Shown here in pieces: positions 46,735 to 60,494 of a DNA stretch of 64,000 bases. This DNA is from Cavia porcellus (Eukaryota; Chordata; Mammalia; Rodentia; Caviidae), in the NCBI RefSeq assembly GCF_034190915.1, contig NW_026947503.1, positions 24,324,532 to 24,388,531 of the forward strand, given 5' to 3'. A program made the position numbers and the translations under genes. The notes under the pieces are model-generated. The model was not told where the DNA came from. It saw nothing but the letters and a program-made list of their open reading frames with translations, and searched no databases. Each line of letters opens with the position of its first letter. Within the stretch, counting starts at the first letter, position 1.

Positions 46735-48200
46735 ATGCTCAGAAGAGCCCTGCTGGGGTTGGAAAAACATCTCATTGCTCATATGAATGTAAAATGATGC
46801 AGTCACTTTAGGAAACAGTTTAGCAATTATTCAGATGGCTAAATACAGAGGTACTATTGTGGTATTCTAAGAAAAATAGCTTTATTATATTTGTATTATA
46901 GCAAATTACCTGTAACATGGCCATACTGTATATATGTTTTCCTTCTCCCTCTGGGTGACCTAATTGATATGTTAATCAATGCTGTCCTCTGTAAAGAATT
47001 GTAAAATCTTACCTAACTGATATGTTAACCATTGTTGCCCTCTACAAATAACAGATGTGGTGCTAACATAAGAGAACAGGAGTTGTTAATTACTGTTTGA
47101 CTTCTCTATTCTCTGCTGAGGAAACCAGGATGTTTTCCTAATTTAAACTTGTTTAAAGGGTAACTTGCTGGTATGCAGGGAGACTGGCTTGTTAGCACAA
47201 CTCTTACCTGACCTTGTTCTTCCTCCTCCAAAAAAAAGTAATCTCACTGTATTTCTGTTCTGTAATGCGCCGTACCGCCTCCCACCTTCCACATGTTATT
47301 GCCAGCAAGCTGTCCCAAAATAATTAACTTTCTACCTTCCTCTCCAAATGTTATTGCAGATGTGCTATTCCGAGATAATGCTTATCTGCAGAATGGGAGT
47401 AACTTAAAAGGCACCAAAGGCTCCCGATGTTATCAGAACTAAGTGGACAGCTTTACAGTTGATTCCCCCCCCCTCCTGCTTTTAAAATCCCCTTTTCAGT
47501 CTCTGGGGCACGCAGTCTCCAAATTGGCTACCAGAGGCTGTGTCACCAGGCCTGGCCAAAATAAAGCCTTTGCTCCCCAAATTTAATTTCTTGCTTCCTT
47601 GGTTTCATTCTGGGGTCCAAGCTATCACACTATATGATCCAGTAATTTCTTACTCCTAAGAGAAATAAAAACATATATCCATGCAAAAACATCTTCACTT
47701 TTGTATGGTGAAAGCAATATTATTTATAATAAAAAGAGTAGAAAAAATCCAAATATCCATCAACCAGTGAGTAAGCTAATAAAACATGGGGTTATCCATA
47801 CAGTGAAATACTAGTTGATGGTAAAAGAGAAATATATTGACACATGCTGCAACATAGATGAACCTTGAAAGCATTATGCTTACAGAAGACCACATATTTT
47901 ATAACTCTGTTTCTACAAAGTGTCCAAAATAAGTGCATCTACAGAGACAGACTCTACAGAGAAAGAATTGATGTCTCCACATGGACATGATGGGGAGGGC
48001 TGGAGGCATGGAAAAGTGATAGGGAGGGTAACAAAGGATACAGTGTTCCTTTTGGGGGTGAAGAGATGTTCTGAAACTGTTAATGGTTGCACAACACTGT
48101 AAATACAATAAAAGTCAGTGAATTGTCCTCTTTATATTGTGATTTGTGAACTATAATTCAGTATAACACTGCATGTAAGTATAATACTTTGATCACTACT
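46735..48200 (+). mobile_element. Old LINE-1 (L1M) 3' end, split by a solo LTR
   Basis: The left part is 46735-46857. The right part (47634-48200) continues in register: TATGATCCAGTAATTTCTTACTCC, ATCCATCAACCAGTGAGTAAG, then the 3' UTR with GGGGGTGAAGAGATGTTCTG and ATGGTTGCACAACACTGTAA. The LTR sits exactly between them. Confidence 0.8.
46858..47629 (+). mobile_element. Solo LTR, ERV1-type by its 4-bp duplication
   Basis: A 772-bp insertion with terminal inverted ends TGTGGTA...TATCACA and a perfect 4-bp target-site duplication, CTAT, at 46854-46857 and 47630-47633. Inside are a TTTTAAAATCCCC-type TATA region near 47480 and a poly(A) signal AATAAAGCC near 47561, followed by a U5-like TTTCATTCTGGGGTCC. 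No internal viral genes are present. Confidence 0.85.
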
Positions 48201-51200
48201 GACTATGGCAGCATATAGAAATTTGTTACAGCTCTAAAAGATTGGGAGATGCAATAGGAATAAGGAAAAGAGTCACAAGGCACCCAGTCTTAAGGGATAC
48301 AAAAGGATTCTTTCCCAATGTAAGAAAATAAAGAATGATATGCATTTTACATTTACATGCACTAAGACCTTTTCTGGATTGGCTGTTGTTTATCAAGGAT
48401 CCTCTTGAAGAGTTATAACTAAGACCTTTGCACTAAGACCATTTGGTTCATAAATGTCCATAGATTTCCTAATAAAATTCCTTTGGACAAACTCTTAAAA
48501 GACCCAGGGTAGTTGGGAAGATTTAGTGTTTGGATATACCTTACATCTACCCACCTGGACAGGGCAGCTTTCGGTCCTCAGAGCCCATGGCAGGTCTTGG
48601 GAGACAGTGCAAGCCAGTGTAGGCAGCCCAGCAGTCCTGTTGGAAAGGAGAGAGCAGCAGGTGTGTATAGGAGCTCTCAGTTTTAAGGGGCCAACGTCTG
48701 AGGGCAGAGACAGGCAAGAGAGCTAGGACAGAGCCTGGATGGGGAACAGGAGAACCTGACAGTCCAGATAACTGTATGTCTTAGTAGGGAAGCATGCCAC
48801 CCACCAGTCTGAGGTTTAGAGTATTAATTAGGGGCTGAGATTTTAAGCTGGTTACTACAAAAGGGGGCAAGTTGCTAAAGCCTAGATACTGTGAATGGGA
48901 ACCAGATATCAAACACAAAGCGTAAGGTGGGCCTCAGAACTGGAGCCTTGGGTCAACTGACTCCAGATCACTGGGACAGGAGCTACTTCTGCCTTTGGTT
49001 GAGATGACTTCTGGATCCTGCAGCAAGGCTAAGCCACACAGCTGTGAGAGGAAGAAGTCAGGAAGAGATTAGCCCTGCTCTAAACCCTGGTCTAAATGAG
49101 TTTTTGTGGACTGAAAATTGAATGTAAACATGAGTGCAGTGAAAGAGGCCCAAAGAGAGAGAGGAGTAGAGACAGTAGCTTCAGAGTATCTGCAGAAATG
49201 AACCTGTTCCTCCAGGGCATGGTTTTCAGTGCTAAGCAAAACTCTTCAAGAGGATCCTTGATAAACAACAGCCAATCCAGAAAAGCGCTTTGAAAATAGA
49301 AAAAGATTAAAATACAATAGCAATTATAATTGAATGAAAAAAAGAAACAAATGCTATTTAGGTTATAAATAAGACATGCAGAAGGAGAACGATAAACAAT
49401 TGTTTTATAATAACTCTAAAATAGTTGGAGGAGACAATAGACCTTAGACTCCAGAAGGAAGAGCCAGGAACAGTAAGCAAATGATGTCACTTTAAAGGGC
49501 AGGTGGATCTAACAATCCAGTAGGAAAATAGAACAGAACTTCTTGTGATGGTGGTGAGTTCCTGGTCCCTGGAGGAATATGAGCACAGATTTTTAGGAAA
49601 GTTTAGAATAAATATATTCATTTGACAAAGAATAAGTTGGGATGATCTAAAGATCCTTACATTCAGACAGTCTAAATTGGCAAAGTACTGAATGCTGAAG
49701 ACAGTCTGCACAAATGAGTCTTAAGGAAAACAAATTTACAGCCACCAAAATGAGTGAAGAGTTCAGGGACCTGAATGTGGCCACTCTGGTGATGGTGTGT
49801 GCCCACTACTCCTCTTTTCCTAGAAACTGGTCCCTCCACTCACCAGCAGCACAGCTGCAGGATGAACCTCCATGTGCCATGGGATCTTGACCTTAGCCAC
49901 AGATATCTGACCACGGGTGGGTGGCCACAATGCCAACCCTCGGGGATTCTGTGGCTTCATCTGGAGGTGGGCACTTGCCTCAGCTTGCACAGTGAGTCTT
50001 TCACAGTATTTTAGACTGGGGAGTCTTTCCCATGGTAGGCAACAGACTTTCACAAGAGGCCGCACATTTGTAGAAGAGGGAGCAAAAACCCCTAAAGAGA
50101 TTCACAGAAACAGAGGTGAAAGATAAAATGAGCCCTAATCATACACGAGTTCCATATTCCCTTAGTTCCCTGAATAACCTGGTTCCTGTCCTAGGCTCCA
50201 TGAGACCCCTTGATGTCTTCATAATGAAGTCCCCTTTGGGTTTAGGCTGATAAAATGAGGTTTCTATTGCTACCAAGAAATCTTAACCAATTCAAAACAT
50301 TCTTACAATTGCATAGGTAGACTCAGCTGGGATGGTGAGTACTGAAGGGGATTCTGGCTTCAACAAAGGACTGAAATGATGAACCGTGACACTTCCTATC
50401 TGACTTCCCACATAAGCTGCAAGACTGATGCATAATAATATGTTCAAGTGCCATTGTACTCCGGGGCTGGGTAAAGTGATCATGGAACAGATGCTATGCA
50501 GAATATGACTTAATTTCATGAGGATTTGCATTTGCCAAAATACGTTTTTGCCAGAAGTGCCAGCACATCAGGGTTGTGTGTTTCTTAAAATTGAACAAAA
50601 TCCCAGAAAGCCCTGGAAAGCATCACAGGTGACTTAGCAGATTGTCTCCTGATTTCGCACAGTGAGCCCCATAGAGATGCAATTCTCTGACTCAGCCCAG
50701 GAAGCTGACAAGAGGCTTCCTAAATCCACACCTTCCCAGACCTCCTGTTGCTCAGGTCAACATCCTGCCCCAAAGTTATCTCCTCTGCAGTTTGTAATCA
50801 GTATACAGCAAGAAGACTGCTTTTCCTTCCCTTCTTAGCTGTATTCCATGCTATTTAAGCAACTACTCCCTCCCCTCACACAGATCACCAGAATTTTAGT
50901 TGTCTTCTTAATAATAATCTTTCCTTTGAAGCAAATGCTCTTCGTTATTAGACTCTAACTAATGGCTTTACTTCTCCAGGAGCAGCTTCTCGGGTACACG
51001 TACTTTGCAGCAGGGCCTGAGTCCTCACCAACCATTTCACATACCACAAAGAACATAGTCCTAATAAATTCCAGCATCTTCATAAAACATCTTCAGGCCA
51101 CACTCTCACTAACAAACATGGTCTCTGGAGTTATTTTTGTCCATTTGTGGATTATACATTTATAAATATGTTTTCACACATGAGAACTATATATATATTC

Positions 51201-53730
51201 CACACCAAATATCTATCTTTCTGTCTTATATCTGAACCCAGGATCAATGAAAAAATCATTCCACCATGCATTTGCATAGTATGTTTAGCTTAACAAATAC
51301 ACATAATCTTTAGTCTAGAAATAATCCCTGTGATCAAGAGTTGTCAAAATTTTTTGGGTGATGAGAGGCAGAAACCTGCTCAAAGTTTATTAAGCCAAAA
51401 GGGGCATTTCCACTGGTTTCTACAACCTTCGAGGGAAGGATGGTTGAGCCTCAAGATTTAGGATTCTTGCCTTTTCTTTCTCTGTCTTCCAAGCACATTA
51501 GTTCTATTCCCTCCAGCTGGTTTTTCCATGAGGCCAAAATCTAGTAGTCAGTAATTCAAGGAGCCACTGCCTTTCCAGTTTTTCCAGAGAAAAAGCTACA
51601 ACTTGATCCTGGGGAGACTCCAAGGGGAGAAGGCTTTTAACTGATGTGAGATATTTGCCACCTCTGTGGCCAGGGGAAACAGGAACTGTGATTATAGGGC
51701 ACTTGAGAACCTCATGAGTGGGAGCTACACTGTAGAGGCACTGTCCCTCAAACACATGTTTGCCATCTGTAGAGCAGGTTCCTGGCAGAGCCTCATAGGA
51801 AAGGCCACTCTACAGGTTTGGATTCATTTACAGAAGATGAGGTAGAGGCTGAGATGGCAAGTGCCTTGTGTGCTTATTCAACTAATCAACAGCAAAACTC
51901 AAACTGAAAAGACTGGGCTGTCTGGGGTGCACTTGCAGTTTCCAATCCAAAAGTGAGGCAAAATTGTTCTTGAAGATCTGGACTTTTAAAAGACCTGTAT
52001 ATACTCACCACAGAACTTTACATATGGTACATGCTCGAACACATCAAATTTCACAATCTGATAGTGTTACTGTTCTCCTTATTCCTAATCTCTCATCCTG
52101 ATCTTGCTAGAGTTTGTGATGTTATACAAAGGGAACTTAGGGACTCAAAGCCTCATAGTACAACAAGAAAGGCAACTCAGTCCCAAAGGTTGTTACCATC
52201 TCTCAGTCTGCTCCTCACCATCAGCTCCTCAAGTCCTAAAGTAAGCAGGACTCTAAGAGAGGGTAGGCAAGAACAATTTGACCAGTTTTGTGAAGAAAGC
52301 AACCAAGAAAGTCGCCCTGACGATGTGGACAGCTGCAGAATCCACCACGGGCCTGATGCTCAAGGAGCAGCAGGAGCAGGGCTGAAGGTGTTCTGTGTGA
52401 TCCTCCTCTTCAGCCTTGAGTAGCATAGTCATGAGAAAGTTACAATTGTCCTTGTAGGATGGTCCTTGAGCATGGCGAGAAGTACCTGATCCTCCTACAA
52501 CTCTAGGCTCCTTCCTTTCTCCCTTTACCTCTCCAGGGCCCTAAACCAAATCTTGGCCAAGGATAACCTGTGCTTCTCTTTGCTATCCCAGGCTTCTTCC
52601 CGCTCTTTAGGGCCCTAAAATAAACTTGAGGGTAATGGGAAACCCATAGAGACATTTTCCTTATCTAGGAATGCTGCAGTTAATAAAATATAATGAGGGC
52701 CTACCTGCTAAAAATTGTCTATTGGAAAGATACCCATTTTGACCAGTGTGGAAGACTAGTATCCAGAGAGACTGTTTTAAAACAGCACACTGAATTATTT
52801 TTAAAAATTGAATGCACTGTTGAACTGTCAGGAAAGTAAAGAAATTCCTTAATGAAGCTTGAACCCAGATGGCAAGTAATGCTATTGATGGTGTGTGTCG
52901 ATTCCTATGGCTTAAAGCCTGATTTTTAATAAGCCACATATACAGGGCTCAAGAATAACCAAGTTTCCCTTCAAAATACATAAAAACCATAATTATCACA
53001 GAACAAAAACATAATTAACATTTTGTTTAATTCATTAATGAGGAAACCTGCAGAATGACAAAGCCCGTTCAAGGGGAGGCACAAGGAATCCATGTGTGTG
53101 AAAATTCAAGATGATTCTATATCACTGAAGAAAGCAAACAGAGAATAAGGGGACTAAGGCTCCTAAGGACAGCAAGGACCTTCGTAACGTTTTATTTTTC
53201 AAAATTGATGGTGGGTACATGGGTATTTATTTTTCTTTAAATTATAACGGTCCTTTACATGCTCTTATAAGTATGATGAGATATTTTACAAACACACAAA
53301 TTTTTAGTCAAATCAATGTAAAATCTAGACAAATGGGGCAGAATAAAAAAGCAAAATATCTTCTTGAATGCCCTATAAATTGTTTAGGAAAATTTTTGTG
53401 TCTCTCTGCTGTCTACCACGAGTCATGCAGTTGACAGCCACCCCTTGGTGCCCTTGTCCCTTTACCTCTTCTTGAGGTTGGAGAAAATTTCTACGTGCTA
53501 AGTCCACACATCTTTTGGTTGGCTGCCTACCCAAGAAGGAGACTTTGCCACACAGCTTTGCTTTGTTTGCTATGATTCTTTTCTCTCCCTAACTGGTCTG
53601 AAATAGCTTCTGAAAATTGAGTCTATATTTTATATGGATCCTTTATTTCTTTATTGACCAAAACAGATAAATAGATACATAATACTATATTATACATACA
53701 CAATTAAGGATATTCTTTGTTTTCTGTTTG
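48201..53730. other. Intergenic DNA, nothing firmly recognised
   Basis: 5.5 kb without a supported gene. A MIR-like patch may lie at 51820-51910. A 130-residue open frame at 52031-52423 has no domain I know. Oacyl-type acyltransferase genes are expected on this side of SEC11C by synteny, but no exon of one was identified. Confidence 0.4.
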
Positions 53731-53734
53731 TTGC

Positions 53735-53818
53735 TGTTATGGTTTTTGTGGTGTTGGGAATTGAACCCAAGCCTATATATGCTAGGCAAGCTCCCTACCA
53801 CTGCATCACACCCCCATC
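53735..53818 (-). mobile_element. Old ID-like SINE
   Basis: TTTGTGGTGTTGGGAATTGA ... GCTAGGCAAGCTCCCTACCA is the complement of an old ID subfamily. Confidence 0.75.
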
Positions 53819-55125
53819 CCTTAAAATATACACAAACATTTAACTCAGCATACACTTTGCTGATATTCCCCCCACCCCAGAATCAAGACAGCAGTGTGAT
53901 TTGGAAAGAATAGATTCACGCATATAGTGTTGTAGGTTATTATATGACATTACTGTCACTTGTAACAATAGCTATTGTTGAGCAAAGCAATGAGCAAGAG
54001 AACCTATAGGATACCTAGAAGCTCCTGGATGAGGAATATTTTGGCCACATCTCAGTCTGGCAGGCCACGAGCATTATTTGCCCCTGCCTGAGATAAACCT
54101 CCTCTGGTGCCACCATTAACAACCTTTCTTTCTAACAGAACCTAGATTTCTTAAATCCACCCAAGAAAACAAACAAAGAATACCTTTAAATATTTATGTA
54201 CCTATTTATTGATCTGTTTATGTATTTTGGTCACTGAAAAAATAAAAGATCCATGTGAAACATGAGCCTAACCCCAAAATTGAAGAAACAATTCTGTCTC
54301 CAGAAACTTGGACAGGAAAGAAATGAGTGAGCTCAGAAATTACTGAAGCCAGACTTCTGGGGAGATTGTGGAGTGATGAGCAGCAGAAAAACAACCTCTC
54401 TGAGATTTGGAGTCCAGATGATGGAATATAGCAACATAAGAAAGAAGAGGAGGAAAATGGGTGCCCAGGACCTAGCTAGGGTCTGAGTTGAGACCTGGAA
54501 CCCATGGGGAGAGCAAAGAGAGAGGGACCTCACCACAGAAGAGGGAGATGGAAATGGCACTTTCTCCTTGAGCCTTGGCTCCAGGCATGGAACCAGCAGC
54601 TCAAACCTGGAGACCCACAGTGACTACTGGCAGCCCAAAAGGCTTGTATGGAGATACACATCAGTGGAACAGAGCAGTAGATGCAGCGGGTTGAAGTAGC
54701 TAACAAATTATCTGGGTTCAGATGTCTCCCAGGAGATGGCAATTAACCAGTGACCATTTTGGAAAGGGGACAACTGAACTCAGAACTCAGAGCAGCTTCA
54801 GGTTGGCTCCATCTAGTATAGCATCAGGGTGAGATGCAGTTAGCTAAATTTAGATTCAAGCCAGCAGGAGGTCATGAAGCTGAATTCAAGCTGGCAGGAG
54901 GCACCCAAAGTGTTATGGGCTGAACAATTCAGGTCCCAATCTCACAACCAGAAACCAGAAGTAGCCTGATCTTCAGTGGAACTAAAGGCATAGGCTTGCT
55001 GAGATTATCCACCATCCTACCATAATTCAACCACAGGCTTGCTGGGATCAGGCAACATAAGTCTGAGATTTGTCTACCCCTCTCTGTCCAACAGTGATAG
55101 CAGAGACACATTCTGAAGGAGGCAT

Positions 55126-56165
55126 TTTTTTTTCTTTTCTTTTTTTCTCTTTTTCTTGTTAATGTTTTATATGAGTGCAAACGTTGTTTCTAGGTGCTTT
55201 TGTTGTTTTGTTTTGTTCTATTCTGTTATTGTTTTTGTTTCTTCCTTCTTTCTTTCCCTCCTGTCTTTTTACCAGTTTCCCAAAGCCTGCATAGTCTTAC
55301 CTTGTCCTCCAGCCATGCTTTCTCCTATTTCTCTATTTTGTCCCTTAAATCCTTTTCATCTTTTTTAATTTTTTTCCAGATCAGAACAATGCAAGTAACA
55401 CAGCATTTTACCACAAGACAACCCATAATTAACAACCCATAATTAACCCATAATTAACTATTTGTCTGAAATAGTTGAGCATAGCTTTATATACGATAGT
55501 ATCAAACATAGCAAAACAGTATAAAACCATTCAAGAGAATAAAAGCATTACGGGGCTTTCAGAACCAAAAAGCAGAGAATGATCAATGGCTACATTATCT
55601 CATTTTCCACAGAAAATTTGTTTATATTATCACACATAATAATATCCAATAAGATATAACAAGATAGAACCAAAGGAAACAGAACAACAAAAGCATAGTA
55701 GGACTCCAGAGTAAGATGATACTAAATCAGCACTGGCTATTCTAATGTCTTGTTTTCTTTAAAATAGCTGTTCATACTATCACAGATAATAAAATCAAAC
55801 AAACTAGGATAAAGCCATTCCAGCTAATGAATGCAGACATTATAAGGCTTCAAAGCAATGTAATGGGGACTCATGATTACCATAAACTCTTATGTACTCT
55901 TGCCATTTCTTACACTAGGGAGACTACATGGTATTTATACATGTGAGTTTGATTTATTTTGCTTATGAGTATGGTCTCAAGTTGCGTCCGTTTATTTATA
56001 AATATATCAATGTGATCATTCTTTATAGCTGAGTAGTACTCCATTGTATAAAAATACCACAACTTTTTTATCCATTCCTCAGTTGATGGACACTTAGGTT
56101 GTTTCCAAGGTCTGGCTATTACAAATTGTGCTGCTATAAACATGGGTGCACATATATCCTGTTTA
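55126..56165 (-). mobile_element. LINE-1 3' end in inverted orientation
   Basis: Starts with a T-rich stretch on the plus strand. The minus strand encodes the ORF2 C-terminus (CPSTEEWIKKLWYFYTMEYY then SAIKNDHIDIFINKRTQLET) at 55910-56143, upstream of a long 3' UTR. It sits between the leader and ORF1 pieces of the plus-strand L1. No clear duplication was found around it. Confidence 0.75.
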
Positions 56166-57060
56166 AACCCTTTTTAAATCTTGCCCCCTGAGGGTAAAAT
56201 TGCCATATTGAGAGAATATTTACCGTATACAATTTTCTGGTGTCTTTTAGATTTTGTTACATAACTATATATCTCATTCATATGGTTAAAGGTAGAAAAT
56301 TAGTAGTTACCACAGTTCATTATTTTGTAGGCTATACTTGATACTATTGTTATTACTGATGATACAACTTTACCCAAGGTGACATAATTGTTCTAATCAG
56401 TTGTTCTCCCTTGTATGCCAAGGCTGAGATTGCCTGAAGCTCATAAATAATATTATAGACCGGAGCTAAAGAACTAGGAGCTAGATCAAATAGGCAGAAA
56501 CTCCTAATCCCCAATAAATTGAGAAGTTAGGAGCTTGCAATTGAAAATGAGAATACATGGAAGTAAGATGCAATCCCAGACTTCTAGCTCACCAAAGATA
56601 AACCCAGGAGCAACGAGAGGAACAAGTCAGAAAGTACCTGCCCAGACTCTGTAAAGCAGTAACAGCAAAAGTAACAAAGATGAATGAAGCTCTAGAAAAA
56701 ACCAAGTCAGAAATAATTTCTCAGATATCCACAGAGATGATGATGCTAAAGAAGAACATGGCTACTGAATCTAGAGTGGATACAGATTTAAAAGACAGGG
56801 GACAATTAAAAGTGATGGAAACCATGAAAGTATAACATACGAAAGAAATGGCAATGAGAAAATATTGTAACCATTGTTCGTTTTCTATTATTTGGTTCTG
56901 AATGCCCTGTGATACTTTCATTCTCTTTAATAGTTTTATACCATTTTGTTATGTTTGATACTATTGTGTATGAAGGTATGCTCAAGTATTTCAAGGAAAG
57001 AGACATTATGGTAGCTACTGTTACATCAGATTGTCTTGTGGTGAAATACTGTCTAGAATG

Positions 57061-59133
57061 TTGCACTCCCTAGTATCAGAATACACATTCTTCTCAACTG
57101 CACATAGGATATTCTCCAAAGTAGACACTTACTAGCTCATAGAATATGCTTAAGAATCCAGGCATTGTTGTACAGGCCTGTAATCACAGCACTTGGGAAA
57201 CCAAAGAAGAAGGATTGCTGCAAGTTTGAGGCCAGCCGAGGATACATAGTGAAACCCTGTCTAAAAAAAAAAAAGACAACATGCTTAAGTGAATGCAAAG
57301 GAATTGAAAATATCTCTTGAATATTATCAGATAATGAAATTGGAAATTAAAGGCAAAAGAAACCACAAGAACTTCATAAACAATGGAAATTAAATAGCAC
57401 CCTCCTGAACAATCAATGGGCCACAAATGAAATTAAAGAAAAAGTTAAACAGTGCCTACAATTAAATGATAATGCCAACACAACATACTAGAAACTATGG
57501 GACATAATGAAAACAATCCTATGAGAGAAATTTCTAACAGTAAATTCCACATCATTAAAACAAAACAAGCTCAGATAAATAATCTAATGTAGAACCTCAA
57601 ATTTCTAGAAGAGTAAATCAAGCCCAAAGCTCATATGAAAAAAGAAATTATTAAGATTGCAGCAGAAATTAATGCAATTGAGATTAAAAACAATACAAAG
57701 AATAGATGAACTGGTTTGTTTTATGCAAAAGTAAGTAAAATTGAAAAATTCTTAGCCAACTTTTTTTTGAAAAGGAATGAAAATATTCAAGTCCATGCAA
57801 TTAGGAATGAAAAGGGTGAAATCATAACAAATCCTGCAGAAATTCAGAAGATCAGGAACATCTACTTTGAAAACCTTGTTCTAAAAAGATAGAAAACACA
57901 GAAGAGACAGATACATTTAATTATCAAAGCTTAATCAAGATGATATAAAAATTCTAAATAATCAAATATCAGTCAATGAAATTTAAGAGGTAATTAAAAA
58001 CCTACCAACAAAGAAATGCCCAGATCCTGTAAGAAATTTACAGAAGATCTAATCTCATTACTCCTCACATTCTTTAATGAAGTTGAAAGGTAAGCAACAC
58101 TCTCAATCTCATTCCTTGAAGCAAATTATTATCTTGAAACCAAAACCAGAGAAGGATCGACCAAAAAAAAGAATGACCGGCTAATCTTTCTAATGAACAC
58201 AGATGCAAAAGTCCTCAATAAATTACTAGCAAACAAAGAGCAGCAAATCATCAAGGAGATTATACACCATGACAAAGTATGATTCACCCCAGTGATTCAG
58301 GGATGGACCACCCTACAAAAACCAATAAATGTAATACATCATATAAACAGTCAAAAAAACACATGATCATCTCAATAGATGCAGAAAAATCATTTGGCAA
58401 AGTTCAATAATCATTCAGGGCAAAAAAAAAAACTACAGAAAATTGGAATAGATGGTTTTTATCTCAATATGATCAAGTTCATCTATGACAAACCAACATC
58501 ATACTAAATAGTCAAAAACTGGAAGCTTTCACTCTAAAATCAGGAACAAGACAAAGATATCCAGTGTCCCCACTTATCCAACATAGTTCTAGAAATGCCA
58601 AAGCTATTAGGCAAGAGAAAGAAACATTAAATTACTATTTGTGGATGACATGCTGGTTTATATAGAAAACTACAAAATTTCACCAAACAACTTCTAGATT
58701 TAATAACCAAATTCAGTAATGTACCTGGATACAAAGTCAACAGTCATCAATAACATTCTTGTACACAAATAAAAAAACTCACTGAGAAAGAAATTAGGGA
58801 AACAAAATCCTTCACAACAACATCCCCCAAAAATGAAGTACTTCAGAGTCAATCTGACAAAGAGATTAACTAATCTTTACACTGAAAACTATAGTACTCT
58901 GTTAAGATATCAAAAAATAGAAAGCTATTCCTTGTTCTTGGATAGAAATAACCGATAAAGTTCATACTTTCCAAACTGTTACACAGATTTAATGCAACGC
59001 CAATAAAATACCAACAGCATATCTCACAGAATTAGAGAAAACAATCCTAAACTTCATTTCAGAAGAGACCTAGAATAGCAAAAGCAATCCTGGACAACAA
59101 AGGGAATCACTGACTTGAAATTATACTGCAGAG
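57061..59133 (+). pseudogene. L1 ORF2 remnant (endonuclease end and reverse transcriptase)
   Basis: The conserved L1 ORF2 order is visible from the end of the endonuclease (SEYTFFSTAHRIFSK-like at 57070) through the reverse transcriptase. The catalytic box reads [12 protein letters not shown] (58638-58649 for FVDD; L1 normally has FADD). Many stops and frameshifts break it. ORF2 continues after the nested insertion at 60512. Confidence 0.8.
57152..57276 (+). mobile_element. B1-like SINE inside L1 ORF2
   Basis: AGGCATTGTTGTACAGGCCTG, TAATCACAGCACTTGGG, AGTTTGAGGCCAGCCGAGG and TGAAACCCTGTCT followed by an A run. Confidence 0.85.
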
Positions 59134-60494
59134 AAGACAAAACACACTTTCTGGTGAACCAGGCATTGCCATGGGGATCAGGAAGAAACCACTCAACAAG
59201 AGGACAAAGCCCCTTCCTGTGAGCCAGCTGGTGCGTGGACTGGGTAATCAGAAGAGAACGCCCAACCCCTTAAGCAACTGGCTGGTTTGGAGGACTCATG
59301 GTAAGAGGTAACCTAGGTGAAAGGAATAGCTTGATCCTTAAATTGTTTGATTGACTTTGCAGGCCTGGAGCTGGTGGTCTGGGCATGTATTTGGAGGATA
59401 GCAGTGTGCATTGTGGCAACTGTGGGGGGATTTCCTTCTGCATTGTTTTGTTTCATTCCATTTTACTGTTTTGTTTTATTCCTGTTTCTGTTAACCCAAG
59501 CAACCATTTTGAAGATAACAATACTCAGTATAACAACCACTGTTACATTACTATCATCTTGCTTTGAAAACCATTATCACTATTGTTATTTTGTTGTTGT
59601 TGGTCTTGCTGTCTTTTGCCTTTGTTGTTGTTTTTAAGGTTTGTTTACATCTTGATTTTTCTGTTTTTCTTTCTTCTCTTTAAAGTAAAAAAAAGTATAT
59701 AATAGATACTGGAAGAAACAGTTCTAGGGAAGGGAAAAACTGATGGGGGAAAGGAAGAATGAGCAAAGGGAAGAAATATACATATATACAAGATAGTTAA
59801 GGAAGTTATACAGCTAGCTTCTGTTACATCATACTACAGCAAAATATCTGCACCCATGTTTATAGCAGCACAATTTGTAAAAGCTAAATCTTGGAAACAA
59901 CCCAAAAGCCCATCAACTGCAGAATGGATAAAAAAAGATGTGGTATTTTTATACAAGGGAATATTACTCAGCTATAAAGAGAAATAATCTTGAGGCTTCT
60001 ATAAGTAAATGGAGGCAACTTAAGACCATACTCATAACTGAAATAAATTAAACTCATATTTGTAAATATTGTATTGTCTCCCTAGTGTAAAAAAAAGAGA
60101 AAACTAAAAGAATAATAAGATTCAAAATGTACAATAGCTATTGTGACAATGAAAAGGAAAGAAAGTGCTTAAAGGAAGAAGGGAAAAAATTATATGTATA
60201 TAGGTCTACACATATGTATATGTGTATGTGTATGTGTATGCGTATGCGTATGTGTATGTATATGTATATGTATGCAAGATAGATAGCTATACTACTGTCT
60301 GTTAGCTCATCCAAAAAACTTTGTGCTTTCATTGTTTGATTGTTTGATCATTTTTATGCCTAAATATTGTAATATGAGTAACTATCCTAAGAAAATAATA
60401 TGTGATATATTAATTAGTGTTAATTTCTATTTTTGGAAATTGTGTATCATTTCTATCTTTTTTTCTGTTTTGCTTTTTAAAATAAAAAAAGAAA
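59134..60494 (+). mobile_element. Nested short L1/HAL1-type element
   Basis: It is flanked by a 17-bp duplication with two mismatches, GAAATTAT(A/G)CT(G/A)CAGAG, at 59117-59133 and 60495-60511, inside L1 ORF2. It has a leader-like part (about 59134-59340), T-rich sequence resembling the HAL1 3' UTR (59440-59690), a short ORF2 C-terminal remnant (about 59830-60050) and a 3' UTR ending TTTTTAAAATAAAAAAAGAAA. Neither ORF1 nor the bulk of ORF2 is present. Confidence 0.75.
60212..60275. repeat. TATGTG hexanucleotide microsatellite
   Basis: Alternating TATGTG, TATGCG and TATGTA units inside the 3' UTR of the nested element. Confidence 0.85.

Noticed and set aside
52031..52423. Possible exon or processed pseudogene (130-residue frame)
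   Set aside because: No known domain, no splice or conservation evidence by eye.
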